Source: Paralvinella palmiformis (Eukaryota; Annelida; Polychaeta; Terebellida; Alvinellidae). From it: a stretch of 64,000 bases of DNA. The DNA lies in the NCBI GenBank assembly GCA_025642065.1, contig JAODUP010000898.1, positions 1 to 64,000 on the forward strand, in the 5' to 3' direction. Of the stretch, positions 43,621-55,884 are shown one piece after another. A program made the position numbers and the translations under genes. The notes beneath the pieces are model-generated. The model saw only the letters and a program-made list of their open reading frames with translations, made no database searches and was not told the origin of the DNA. Positions within the stretch are counted from its first letter, which is position 1. The number at the start of each line of letters is the position of its first letter.

Positions 43621-44585
43621 TCCTACTATTACTGTATATTGTTAATAGAAAAGTCGATTTTATACTAAATCTACTAGTTAGGATTATTGAACCAATAACA
43701 TTTTCAATTCATGCTCAGAAATTAAATATTGGATCCAACTTGTGATGTATTCTTAATGTAGATGCGAGTCTTTTATCCCGAATCATCTGAATTTGAATAA
43801 AAACAGGATCATAAAACTGTTCTTCACCGGGATTCCTATTTGATTTAGGTTCCTTTGGAGGAGACACTCCAATAGCTTTTCTTTTATTTGCTGTAACAGG
43901 TGCTTGACTGTAATTCCCATCTTAAAATATGCCCATAGATGGTGCAGAATGTGTGGATATTCAGTTTTTTCCTCATGATGGCACTAAATTAGTACTTTTA
44001 CTCATAATCACATGTTTGTGAGTCATTATTTTCAACAAAAAAATAATAATTGCTGACGAATTAGAACACGCTGATTGGAAAGATATGTTGCTATATCTTA
44101 ATCAGTATTTCGATTATTATCAATGATAAATAATTTGAGGAATATTTTAGGTATTCCAGTGTACAAGGAGGTATTGTCCTTTCTAGTGAATTTAAGGCAC
44201 TTTAGTGGCCCAGCTGATTGTGGGACCAGATACTAGTGTTATTGGTGTTGGTGGAATGTCTCGTCATGTTTATGAATATTCAGATAACTAATATTTTATT
44301 GAGATCGAAGTATTCTTAATTACGATTCTTATATTGATGTGTTAAATTGCATTGTTTGATCGTATTTTTACCAGATAACTGTTCAGTTTCCAATATTTGA
44401 TACATCAAAATGTGATTGGGTTCCATGGAATAGGCATCACTTACAGGCGATATCTAGGAGATTAGTATTTACTGAGAACTACAGTTACTTACCTTAAACC
44501 AATATCAGTCTAGTTTGTGGAGCTAGTTATATTAGACGTAGTATCATTTGGCGGGTGGCCATTGCCGATTCACTCCAAGTAAATA
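43621..44585. other. No supported feature
   Basis: No gene or repeat recognised. May include the 3' UTR or flank of the transporter gene. AATAAA occurs at about 43795. Confidence 0.4.
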
Positions 44586-44593
44586 GCCTGGAG

Positions 44594-44901
44594 TAGACAT
44601 GGGGTCAATTCAATTTTGGAATTGATTGTCAATTCTGGATTTGGAATTGATTATTTAAAAAAAACGGAATTCTAATTGAAGTTTCCTACAAAACAGTTAA
44701 ATTCACAAATTAATTTACCATTTAATTTTTTAATTTAGAAATATTTCTTCCATGACAATCCTACTTGGAATATAAGCTACTTGGAGTAGGTATTCCAAGT
44801 TGGAACATGGAGTAGGTATTCAGTGTACCTACTCGTGCTAAAAAGTACTAGGTAAAAGAGTCGATAAAAAACGGAATTGGAATTGCATGACCCCATGTCT
44901 G
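44594..44901. mobile_element. hAT-type MITE with 8-bp target duplication
   Basis: A 308-bp element with inverted ends tagacatggggtca (44594-44607) and tgaccccatgtctg (44888-44901). These are complementary except for the outermost base, and are followed by AATTCAATT/GGAATTGGAATT-rich subterminal parts. It is flanked by gcctggag on both sides (44586-44593 and 44902-44909), a perfect 8-bp duplication as expected for hAT. There is no coding capacity. Confidence 0.93.
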
Positions 44902-44962
44902 GCCTGGAGTCATCTTTCCTTCTATTGCACAATACAATTGAGTTTTTGTATCTTAATCATTT

Positions 44963-45140
44963 GCTGTGTCCAAGTTAATTCCATGGCCTAATCAGCAGCG
45001 CGTTTGGCTCTGGATATCTACCACCTGAATTCAAATCCTGGCTTGCTTATATCCGAAGGGTATTTCAGTCCACCTCAATGTCTTTGGCGATCGTTCGACT
45101 AATTTATCTTACTATGGGCGCAAAAGTGGCCGTAAACTGG
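44963..45140 (+). repeat. SINE family A, diverged copy
   Basis: 'ccatggcctaatcagcagcg' as head, 'aattcaaatcctgg' as worn B-box, 'gaagggtatttcagtccacc' and 'aagtggccgtaaa' as body. It has no clear ATC tail. Confidence 0.75.
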
Positions 45141-46689
45141 TAACCTTTTCCAAATTTACTGATTTTATTCTAGCGCGCATAATGAACCTGCACGCAGCTA
45201 TTCAACTGGGATAGCGATGCCATTTACAGAGTACAATATAGGCTCGGTGTACAATAAGACGTCTTTCTAGCACTGGGATCACCATCGACAGATTCACTGA
45301 GGACGAGATGGCGTCTTCTTCATTTGTCAGAAGCTGTTTTTAAGCGTAAGTCCGATATCTAGGACCCGTATTCGTGTAGGTGATTGCTCCCAAAGGCCAG
45401 CAGTACCCGAGCTATTCTGCTTTATGCAGTCCACGTGCATATTTTCGCTGCTATTGCATTTATTAACGATATATAGGCCCGAGCGGAATTTATTTCGGGG
45501 AGATAGATATACAGCAAACGCTACTTCAGAAACCTAAAATTCGCGACGTTCCAATGGGGTTTTGGTGAGATTATCCATTTGCAAATGTACCAGAGTGATC
45601 AATGCCACGGAAAAACAAAGTACTCTTTCATTGGCCTCCGAGCTAGCCTTAATGATCGTATCAGATATCAGCTGGCTGGATATATTTATGATAGGTAAAT
45701 CTCACCGACCTGGTACGTTAAGTTCTTGTCAAAGCCGAATGCTTATGTGTCTACAGTCGCTAGGTTCCAAACGCTGACAAACATTCAAAGCGGCGAGCCA
45801 GTCAGCCTTCTGCAATACAAGTACATCCATTAAGGTAACAACTTCAGTGCCAGTCTTCATTCAATCATTTACGCTGTAGAATGTCGCACCCTACATGATG
45901 GCTTATCTTTCCCGTGTCAGGATGGCTTTCCGAAATTGATGGACCCGATCGAGAGCAATATACACATATTGTATTGATTATAAATTCATATATTTACTGC
46001 CCGTATACTTGATAACTTTGTTGTCACCTTTAATATAAAATCTTCATAGTCAGTTCCGCTAAATAGATTAGATATTTATTTTAATTTACTGGCACCAAAT
46101 ATATTTTTTAATCAATATCTCTCTATTTGTGTGTGTGCACTCGTGTATCCATGGTGCACGAGTGCTGGCTACCGCAGCTCTGTGCATCCCTTAGTTAGAT
46201 TCCATGGCGGGTGAGGAACATTTGTGCTAAATATAAAATATATAACTTTTTTTAAATCCCCGAGTCATGCAGAAACTAGAGAGCCATTCTTCCCAGTACA
46301 ACGAGGAAATTATAAACTTAATTACGGCTTCGATTATTGGTCTTTCGGGAACTTTTCCTCGGCAAAGCTAAATCCTTTTGTCATTGAAAAAGGACTAAAA
46401 GACGGCCACAACGCCGTCATCTGTGAGAAGTCTTCGCTCTGAACTCCTTATTGAGGTCTTCAAGAAGATTCATTCGAATAAATTGGTGCGTTCCTCAATG
46501 CTGTATAAATGGTAGCATTAACTCCAAAAAGGGAGTCATATGAAATTTGTCATTTTTAAATATCCACACATTGAGCATTGTGTGTCTGATAGCATTATTA
46601 TTTAACAGACAAATCACACTTTTACTTCATTATAAACTAAGTAACGTATTGTGATTTGCCTGTTAAATAATAACATTATTTTAACAAGT
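45141..46689. other. No supported gene
   Basis: Short frames at 45562-45777 and 46224-46442 show no family signature. The second could be an upstream part of the hAT relic that follows, but I could not align it. Confidence 0.4.
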
Positions 46690-47670
46690 CTCCCAAGAGA
46701 CATAAATTCTTGGAGCTTGCACTCAAACAATGTTGCCCCAATACTCGCCACGAGAATATTAAAGGTTTGTGCAAGACACGCTGGGTTGAAAGACATTCTT
46801 GTTTCGAAACATTTGGTGAGCTTTATGAACACGTGGTCACTTTCCCTGATGCTATGGTTAATCCACAGGTTTGGCCTGAAGTTAATGAAAGTCGTTAGAA
46901 TTGGGAGAGTAACGCCAAAACTACGGCTCATGGTTTGAAAAGTAGTCTGCAGAGTTTTGGATTGAAGACTAGTTTGGATTATTTGAAAGGTTTGTCAGCT
47001 AAACTACAAAGAAGAGATATCGATGTATTTGAGGCATAAACAGTGATTGACAATATCAAATCAGGGTTTCAATGTTTGAAGGATGACATTGGTGTAGAAT
47101 TCCAGAGATAGAACGATGAGGCAAAGCGGCTGGCTTCATATATAGGTGCCAAGGATTCCAACGGTGTAATAGGTCGAATATACCTGCTGAAACACCTTTT
47201 CTTTATTACAAGAAATCAATTGGCATTACTTTTATTGATATCGTACTGCAAGAGTTGCAGAGCCGTTTCTCTGCTGACCAGTGAGTGCTTTGCTGAGTCT
47301 AATACCATCTTTAATGGTCAAATTAGAGATGCCTCACCCAGAGCAATTTCAATCGTAGCATGACAACCTGCCAACTCCGAGGTCATTAGATAATGAGGTA
47401 TCCAGATGGTTCGATATCTGGTCAAGGCAGTCTGACAGGGTCGATTTACCTGATAATTTGATGAAATCCTTAGTATCTGCAGATCCAGATTCATTTCCGA
47501 ACTTTATAATTTTACTGGCATTAGGGTGTATTCTGCTTGCCATATATGCGAAAGCAGAGCATAGTTTCTCTGTGTTGAGGCTAATCAAAGGCCATTTGAG
47601 GAGATGGGTGGCTGACACAAGGTTTTCTATCTTAACATTAGTGAAAATACATTACCGTAAACACACTTAA
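46690..47670 (+). pseudogene. hAT transposase relic (52-kDa-repressor-like branch)
   Basis: The + strand reads in one main frame 'NIKGLCKTRWVERHSCFETF' and 'GELYEHVVTFPDA', a very typical block of hAT transposases related to the 52 kDa repressor/ZMYM group ('lk.lc.TRW..R'). It continues with stops through 'SSLQSFGLKTSLDYLKGLSA' and 'KLQRRDIDVFEA', and after frame changes ends at 47458-47670 with 'DPDSFPNFIILLALGCILLA', 'AEHSFSVLRLIKGHLRRW' and 'FSILTLVKIHY', the C-terminal dimerisation region. Many stops; dead. It differs from the hAT of the duplicated block. Confidence 0.82.
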
Positions 47671-48769
47671 TCCAAAAAATAAATGGTCAGTCTGCTTATT
47701 AAATATTTTAGTGAAATAATGTACAATATGTCACATTATGAATGGGGATATTTTCATGTTTCTAGTAACAAATCGAGTAACTCCCAATAATCCTAACAAT
47801 CTATATATACACTGAACCAATCACTAAGTCTCATACCATGGGACTTTCTTCACAGAAATGTCTACTTTTCCCATTATTTATACACAGTATACACTTGAAA
47901 AATATGGATTTTGTATTGCTTCACTAGACATCTAACCATTATATGATTTCCGTTTCCATCCACCCCTCCTCGACGCTTTATGCATTGCATAATGGCTTCG
48001 CCCTTGTAAGATCCCCCCCACCCAACAAATCCTGTATCCGCCCCTGCTTCAATGACACAAGTGAAAAGGATATACTGGAAAATTTATCAGTACAGGGCAT
48101 TACGGATGTGAGAAAGATAAGGATGCAATGTGAGGGATGTCAAATTAAAATCGGCGTTATTATACTCACGTTTAGGCTTCCCATACTTCCTCATCAGAGT
48201 GAAGTTTGATGCCTACATTCCGAATCCACTACGACGTTTCAAGTGCCCAAGTTATGACCACCACATAATGATTTATAAGTGAGAGTTTACCTGCATCAAT
48301 TAAATAGATAATATTTAAATGCCTATGCGGGCCTACAACCCCGTTGCAATTTTCTTCGAAGAGAAACGCATGAAATCGACTAGTACAATACATTTTAGTA
48401 AATACTGTTAATACGGTATATTTTCTGAAGCCATTTAATTACACCAGATCGAATCTCTGGTGTAGTCACACTCATCAGAAAAAAAGTCTATCTCCAACGA
48501 CAAATTGTCGCTCCAGAACACCATAACATTGTATTCAATATATAGTCCACATTAATATGATAACCTAAGACTACGTGTATGCGCATTTTAAAAGGCAAGT
48601 TTTGGGTCTTGATTTAAAGCCACTGACAATTTGCGATTCTCTAATTGACGATGATGAAGTAATACACTTTCTAGGAACATATCACTGAAAGTCAAAATCA
48701 CCAAATGAACGCATATTAGTTTAAGGCACAACTATTGAGTCTTGATCAGAAAAACGCAATGATCGAGTG
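47671..48769. other. No supported feature
   Basis: The frame at 47943-48209 has no recognised domain. The rest is AT-rich. Confidence 0.4.
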
Positions 48770-49200
48770 TTCAAGTATATTACCTACCAGCAGATTATGA
48801 ATCTACTGCGGTGCCTTATCGTGCAGAGCTTTGAACACAGGTAGAAGCGTCTTGAAAATGTTCCATGACAAAATATGGGGCCAATGAAACTAAACCAATG
48901 TGTTCTCGTCGTCCAGATATTGCAGTAATCTAGTCGTGAGATTACCAGCAACTAAACACGCTAGCAGTTTGATAATGCTTCCAGTTAGTCGTTAGCGAAC
49001 AAGGTCAATGTTCCACAAATGGAAACTTGAAGTGTTGACCAGTTTGTGCTGTCATCGGAAATTGATGAGTCAAACATGACATCAAGGTTGGAGATAGGAC
49101 CATCGGTTACGTGGACTCGTGTACCACCCAATGAAAACGACGCAATGTTGACAGTCTGTAACCTTGGCCTGATACCAAGAACCATGATATAGTTTTTTGG
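48770..49200 (-). pseudogene. CR1/L2-like LINE fragment, - strand
   Basis: The - strand frame at 48985-49185 has 'MVLGIRPRLQTVNIASFSLG', 'VTDGPISNLDVMFDSSIS' and so on. That is the 'i.fG.......i.lg......v.nLGv.fDs.l' block just after the RT palm of CR1/L2-like LINEs. Lower coordinates continue it with heavy damage. Confidence 0.75.
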
Positions 49201-49371
49201 CTGGAATCAGCTGGAGCTCATATAGATACCTACTGACTGAATAAGATCCACCTGAATTTACATTTGGCCAGGAACGCCTGACATTAGATCGTGTCTTCCA
49301 TCAATACTCACAATACCAACATATTAAAGTTATTATCCGGCAAATATATGAAAACAGCCACAGGAGAATAT

Positions 49372-49665
49372 AATAATAATGTATATTTGATAAAGCGCCC
49401 TTACTAGGAGGAGCCATTCAAAGGTGCGTACGAATATTATATAATATAATAATACCCCAAATAATATGTCTGTAAGAACCCTGTAATGAGTTAAAAGATA
49501 ATAATTACTTATCTGTGAAAGCGACCTTAAATAGGTGTGTTTTAGAAGAGATTTTCAAGAGACGACGCATTTTTAATATTTGCCAGCAACCTATTCAACA
49601 AAGTGGGGGCTGCAACACAAAATGCACAATCACCATATGACTTGACCCAAAATATCAATATTTCA
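49372..49665 (-). mobile_element. LINE 3' end, - strand
   Basis: On the - strand: 'CCCACTTTGTTGAATAGG', 'CTGGCAAATATTAAAAATGC' and 'AAAACACACCTATTTAAGGT', ending 'GGGCGCTTTATCAAATATAC' and (ATT)n at 49372. It matches the end of the LINE in intron 3 ('cacctgttcaaggtcgcttt'). Confidence 0.7.
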
Positions 49666-50300
49666 AATTAGTTCTTACTTCTCCAGAATATATCTTATTA
49701 ATTTATTGCTTTTAATTAAAACTAGTAATTACTTATTAGCTTCCACATTTAGACAGATTATAATACAGATTTTATCCTTTTAACAAATATATATATATAT
49801 AGTCAAAGCACCAACTTCATTTCAGAATCATTAGTTTGTTGACATCATATTATAAAAATACAGTCATATGCTAACCCTTACATCATTAATTAGTTTCAAA
49901 AGTCGTGACGTAAACCGGTTTTGACGTAAAATGCCTTTAAAATACCTAAATATTGTATCCTACATTACATTTTTTTTTATATTTTGGTGTTTTTATTGTA
50001 TTTTAAATTGTTTTTAGTTTCTTTTATCCGTTATTGTTAATTTATTTATTTGACGTCATTTTAGGTGATGTATATATGGCTGACTGGCATAACGTCGGAC
50101 GTATAATGATGTTCGCTGAACTGAAATTTACTATTGAAGAGTGCGATTCCAACAACCGGCCGGCCAAACGGCACGGAACGGGTGACCCCCAACTTCTCTC
50201 GCACATCAATCAACCAGAGAACTATGATTCCACACCCGTGTCATCCCACAATTGGTCGGCCACAAACCGTTAATCGGCACGAACGGGGCTATCACTAACT
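49666..50300. other. No supported gene
   Basis: The frame at 50034-50273 (contains 'NNRPAKRHGTGDPQLLSHIN') is GC-richer than its surroundings but unknown. It ends just before the duplicated block, copy B. Confidence 0.35.
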
Positions 50301-50339
50301 CTTCCTAACATCAATCAGTTCGACAATGAGCCATGAATT

Positions 50340-50530
50340 TACAATAACATCAAAGCGAAATTCATGTGTGTTTTAGCGTGTATAATAAGGCATATCTACA
50401 GAGAATCTCGATCCGCGAATTCAAACTCCGAATGTTTTTTCAGGGGACTGCATCCAGAATGGCGACCTTGCTTGCTGAGACATATATAATGCCTTACCAG
50501 TCAAAGCGAAATCCATGTGTTTCGCTGCCG
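50340..50530 (+). repeat. Dispersed repeat R4, inside copy B
   Basis: Same sequence order as at 14160-14340 with a few changes (for example 'gagaatctcgatccgcgaat'). Confidence 0.7.
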
Positions 50531-51499
50531 GTGAATAAATTGATATAATTACAGGGTCAAAAATTGACCTCGACTTAAATACGCCAGTATATAAGCTAGT
50601 CTGATACGCTTAACACGATGATCAGAAGGATTGTCGGGAAACGTGGGCAACAAGTGGGCAGAAAAGCAACCGAAGGTCACAAAAATAGATGGTAAGATGT
50701 TACTGTGCACAATTATTTAATATGTAGATAATGTCTGCTATGTAGATTGCTTCAATGACGATCCAATATTCATAATGTTTGCGTAATTTATAGTACACTG
50801 TACCTAGCAAATGACGCAGCTATCGAAAATAAGTTAGACACTGATCTTAATTCTAGAAAATTGTGTTATTTTTGCGTAGGGGTGTAAATAAGACTTATTT
50901 CGGAATTTTATTCTCACACGAGTGACAATATTTCCATATAACATTGTGAATATCATTGGTAACCTCGGACTTCGGTAATTTCGGACTGGTAACGTCGTCC
51001 CCTATGAATTATAGTAATCTCGGCCCCTAGACTTTTATAGCTATTTCTGACTCGTAGCTTGCCTAATATGTTGGTATATACTAGGGATATGTGGATAGTG
51101 ACGATAATATATGCTAATAAGAGAAATACTATGATATGTCCCAATTATTAAAATATTAAAACTAACTATTTTCATAACCAAATGTTACGTACAAATTGAA
51201 CAATCTAACGGTTCCAACAGATTGTCAACGGAGGAAACACACAAACAACACAGGGGCACTTCCTATAATTAATTGTACTCGCTGCATTGATGTTCGGTGG
51301 GTTATTCGAACGAGTGACTTCTCACGCAATTGAAACACAGCTCCCACTAAGTAAATCCTAGGAAACATCCAATTAAGAAACTTTCACAGGCTATAAAAGG
51401 CCATGATCTTAGGTCAATATTAAATTATCTCTCACAGCTATTATTACTGCGGATATTATTACACAACAGATATTATTACTGACATAGTAGTTTGATGAC

Positions 51500-52881
51500 A
51501 TGGCACAAGCAGCTCTTGATGTACCAGATCCATGTATAGCTCGCCATCGTACTGTGCTTCCAAGACAAGAAGCTATCCAGTGTGATGTTTGTCATTTGTG
51601 GCAACACCGGATCTGCAACACTGGTATCTCTCGGCAAATATACTGTCAGGCTGTAAGAGGCATTGCTGAATTGCAATGAGTGTGCGATATGTGTTACACA
51701 CTTGAATCCAATATTGATGTGCCAATGTCTCCCACGCCGCCGAGATCATCCCCCACGCCACCGAGGTCTCCTATTCTCATGGACATGTCCGATTCAGATC
51801 CATTATCACCAGATCTGAATGAATCGTCATTACTTGACCCCACTCCTATTGATATACCCACCACTGTTCACGAAGTTCAATACAAAATCGTGAGTGAAAC
51901 ATCAATCCGTTGAAGGGATCAACTCTGACCCGCTTGGCTATTCCTACACAGTCAAAAAAAGGCACAGCGTTACTACCACATGGCGATGCCCAGTCCGCAA
52001 CAAAAGCATGCAGTGTCCTGCTACAGTGCATGAGTTCAAAGGCTAAAACGTAGTACATGGATGCCACGTTCAAAGTGATCAGAAAGCCGTTTATACAGAT
52101 GTTCAGCGTGCATACTTTTGTGAGGCACGAAGACTCCACAAAACAGGTTCCACTTGTGACCAGCATGATGTCCCGTCGTTCAAAACAGGACTATATCACC
52201 ATATTCCGTGGTATCTTGGACAGTCTCGCATCACCACCACAAGTTCAGCGTGTGGTCCTGGACTACGAAGAAGCTACATGGAGAGCCATGAGGATAGTAA
52301 TGTCCAACATCAAAGTTCAAGGCTGTGCATTCCATTTCACACAGGCAGTGTACCGGCATGTGTAGCAGTTAGGCCTACAACAGGCATATCAAACTGATGA
52401 TGGGACCTTTAAATACACAATAAAACTGATGGCTCTATGTTTCTTGCCGGCACACCACATCACGGCATTGTTTGGCCAGTTGCAAGGAAAGGCCAGTACC
52501 GAGAGCCTAAGATCCCTCATGGAATACATGAGGAAAACGTGGATTGCCAGCACTGTGTGGCCCCCTTCAGCCTGGAGTGTGTATGGACTCAGTATCCGTA
52601 CCAATAACGATGTCGAGGGGTGGCACAACAGGCTAAATAAGCGTGGGCGTCCTCACATGCCATTTTACATGCTGATCACACTGCTCCATGACGAGGCAAG
52701 ACTGGTACATCTCCAAGTCCGACTAGTGAGTGAAGAAAAATTCAAGCGTCACCAAGAAAAGAAATATCGGAAACTCCAGAACACAATTTTCAAATATTGG
52801 GGAGAAAACGAACATGGCATTAGCAGTGCATTTCAACTTCTACGTCCATGCTCCCGACTATATGGACCTGTACAAGTTTAA
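51500..52881 (+). pseudogene. MULE transposase with PHD-like and FLYWCH zinc fingers
   Basis: ATG at 51500. Domain order: a Cys/His cluster 'IQCDVCHLWQHRIC' with, after an in-frame TGA (51677-51679, in place of a likely Trp), 'VCDMC', like the second half of a PHD finger. Then a Ser/Pro linker (SPTPPRSSPTPPRSP), and after a frame change a FLYWCH-type finger at about 51920-52045 ('GYSYTVKKRHS', 'TWRCPVRNKSMQCPA', 'VHEF'). Then the MULE core: 'MDATFKVIRKPFIQMFSVHT' (first catalytic Asp), 'VVLDYEEATWRAM' (second Asp), 'GCAFHFTQAVYRHV', and after a stop 'WSVYGLSIRTNNDVEGWHNR' with 'LNKRGRPHMPFYMLI'. About 80 residues seem lost between FLYWCH and DATF. Few stops, so decay is recent. Confidence 0.85.
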
Positions 52882-53319
52882 TTACAGCTTGTGGCATGTT
52901 TTCCTCATTTTGAGGATGAAAAGAAATAAATAAATACAAAATATCTATATAGCATTATCAACCAATGAACCAAATTATTTCGAAAACAAACATTTCGTGT
53001 ATATTATTATTATTGTTAACCCTCCGTTTCCGGAGAAAAGATATCAGTATACAAGTACAAAAACTACATGTCATAAAATCATATGATATGTCAATACAAA
53101 TCACCGCTCGACTCTAATATATTTATGTAAAAGATATATAACAATACAGATAAATGTAACTATATTATTATATTTCAACCTAAGTTATTCACATGAATAA
53201 AATGTAAACCGCATTACCATAATAAATTAATATATAAACAATACGGTATGTGATTGTATGTTCATTTGCAAAATAATCCTTTCATTTATAGGGAGGGCCG
53301 AGATTACCAGGGGGCCGAG

Positions 53320-53351
53320 CATTGACCTAAATATATGCTTTTAGGTCAATG
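53320..53351. repeat. Hairpin CATTGACCTAAA within the MULE right end
   Basis: cattgacctaaa (53320-53331) and tttaggtcaatg (53340-53351) form a 12-bp-arm hairpin with an 8-base loop, akin to 27733-27791. Confidence 0.8.
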
Positions 53352-53398
53352 GGGCCGAGGTTACGAGTCCGAAGTCCGAGGTTACTATAATTCCATCG

Positions 53399-53764
53399 TT
53401 TGTTTGTTTGTTTGTTCGGGGAGAATCCCGAGGCTGTCGCTTAATCAGCACAATCTCTATGTTCGAGTGTTTGAGAAATCTCATCCCCCACCACTCACAG
53501 GGGAGCAGTACGGAAAGATGGAGCCGAAATACCCTGAGGGTGGTCACTGCCAGAGTGTTTTACGTCCTCAGGTTTTTTAACGTCCCCTTTATTTTAAATA
53601 ATTCAGTGGAGACGGCAGCGCCATTTAACGTGGTCACCCACCCACGATGTTGTGAGCCGAGAAATTAATCCCTGGAAAAGTTTCGACCTCTTACGAGGTT
53701 CGAACCTGTGACCTATGGCACCAAGTGCCGGGTACTTAACCGCTAGGCCACCAGAGCTCACTAG
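53399..53764 (-). repeat. SINE family C, copy with 11-bp target duplication
   Basis: (GTTT)n tail at 53399-53415, then 'cggggagaatcccgaggctg' through to the head ending 'aggccaccagagctcact'. Flanks are taattccatcg (53388-53398) and taattccattg (53765-53775). It is the same family as at 24596-24962, but at a different target sequence. Confidence 0.88.
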
Positions 53765-53780
53765 TAATTCCATTGTGAAA

Positions 53781-55884
53781 CCAGAGAGCTTAAATGTAGA
53801 GAGGCGTTACTCTTGCCGCGCCATGTTGAATTTTGAACCAGTGGCGCCTCCAGCGACCGGAGGTATTTATCAGCTAAACAAAAGCTCTCTAGTTGTCCAC
53901 ATGTGATCGTGCACATGTGTGCGCATGGTTGACAATACGTATACTAGTACTATATGTTACACGATCACATACTCTTTTATTAATTAACACTTTAATTGTG
54001 CACACATGATATCGAAAATAACGAAGCTCTGAAACTGGAAATAAAGAATTAAGTGATTTCACAGCCCAGTCACTTAATTCATAGCCTACAATTTGCAATC
54101 ACTTGACAGCTGATCAGAAAATAATTGAAGGTGGTTTAGGTTATTTCACAGCTTTGTGTGTGGAAGGCGTAGTTTTTTTAATGAAAACAGTTAGGTATAT
54201 ATGAGGTAAATGCATACAAACATACTTTCATCATGTCAGTTTATCATAGTCGATACATTTTTTTTTTTTGGATATATACATATAAAGATATATACAGCTA
54301 TTATAACGCAACCATAGCACAATTCAGTACAAACTTCCCACCATATGGCATATATTCATCAGGTCCGTTTATACTACATTAACTAATAAAAATCATAAGC
54401 TCATTTAAAGTCTACACCTCAATAATATAGACCATGCAATATAGGCCTGCCCTGCTGAGAACAAAAAATATACACGGAATATTAACAATGTTTATATTTG
54501 CGTTAACATGTTAGATATAGAGAAATTCGTAGTTTCATTCAATAAACGGCATCAAATCTCTTGTGCCACGGGTTCATCTATAGTTTCAATCAGTCATTTA
54601 TTATCAAATGGATAGAATAATCCAAATTGCAACCACTACTACAAAAATATGACATTTAGTCCAAATTAGTGAACTGTTTAAAGTTAGACAGAATATACCC
54701 AGAGATGTAATAGACACATGCATTGATTACTGTAACAGATAACTCAAAATCACATCCAACACCAGTAAATCTGTATCCAAGAGATTGGCCTGTTTACATG
54801 GTATCTCATCATCATAGAACTTGTAAAATAATGACTTGAACCAAGTGCATACCTTTTTTTCAAGTTGGTTAAAGAATTTGATTTGATATGCATTTAAGTT
54901 ATGAAGAGAAGTATACCAATTAAAGCACATGAGCTAAACATTCAAGAACTAATTCAGGTGCTGGTAATCCTTTTTTTGTGTATTAAGATATGAAACGGCC
55001 TGACAAAATTTCATGGGTTGGATGCCTTGTTTCTTATTTTATAATACCAATTTTCGCCATTAATATTTATAAATATTAATTACCATCACAGTTGGCCCTG
55101 TCTCCTGTATAGGTCTCCTATCTGTTAATACCTTCCTCTTTGATTTCAATGGATGAATGCGGTGGATTTGGTACATCAAAAATAGTTGGAATAGTATTCT
55201 AGATAAGTTTATCTCTTGTCTGGTTCATGAATTCCGTTTCAGTGAAGTGTATATCATATACTCTACAATTAGTATTAAAGTAATTTAAATATTTCTTCAT
55301 CATATGTCTGCCCAACAACAATTAATAACCCATCTTTTACTTCTGTCAATAGAAATAAAATAACAAAATGAATGTTTCTACTACTAGTTGAGGTATTTAA
55401 TAATTAATTTCATAACATTTAAATTATAAATAGAAGTCCATATATATCAATAAGTACCAATTGCTTATGTTAAAAAAATTGTGATTAATAGGTGTGATAA
55501 TGTTCAATAAAATTTAATCAGATTTTGTCTGAAACAAATATAGATCTAGATAGATCTTGCTTGGGCCTACTGCTTGGGTCATGTCAAGTAGGGGCGTATC
55601 TACTTCAAATTGTTATGCTTATTTTTTAAATATCCTTTATCTAAAAAGCCAGATCATATCAAATTTTTACACTAGCTTTCATTTACTTTCGGGAATGTCT
55701 TTATTTGTGCATACTTTTCCTGTTGCTGCAGCCGAAAGCGGCGCAGAATGAACCAGTGCCAAGTTAACGAAGGGAGCTGTCCGTGACAATCTACCATCGG
55801 TCGCTAGGGCCCTGGCACTCCATGAATTCAAAATGGCGCCCCATGTTAAAACGCGAAGTAACACGTCTTGTTATAAATAGTCTT
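53781..55884 (+). repeat. Non-coding unit U, longer copy
   Basis: About 2.1 kb, colinear with 24981-26330, but including about 70 bp (54095-54165) and about 600 bp (54470-55070) missing there. It is flanked by ttgtgaaa on the left and tggtgaaa on the right, while copy A of the block shows one such site (about 14937-14943). The left end holds gcgccatgttgaat and near the right end attcaaaatggcgc, a weak inverted pair. No conserved frame. Class unknown. Confidence 0.7.

Larger units (their letters stand above)
50958..53385 (+). mobile_element. MULE DNA transposon with inverted ends
   Basis: ggtaacctcggacttcgg at 50958-50975 is matched by its reverse complement ccgaagtccgaggttac at 53369-53385. 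Both ends also hold more GTAAYCTCGGCCC words. Between them is a transposase gene relic (51500-52881). The string cattgtgaa occurs just outside at 50942-50950 and at 53771-53779, and once at the empty site in copy A (14934-14942). It is thus a 9-bp target duplication, with the SINE inserted near the right border later. Confidence 0.82.

Noticed and set aside
54727..54930. 67-codon - strand frame inside unit U
   Set aside because: It lies in the part missing from the other copy and has no family features.
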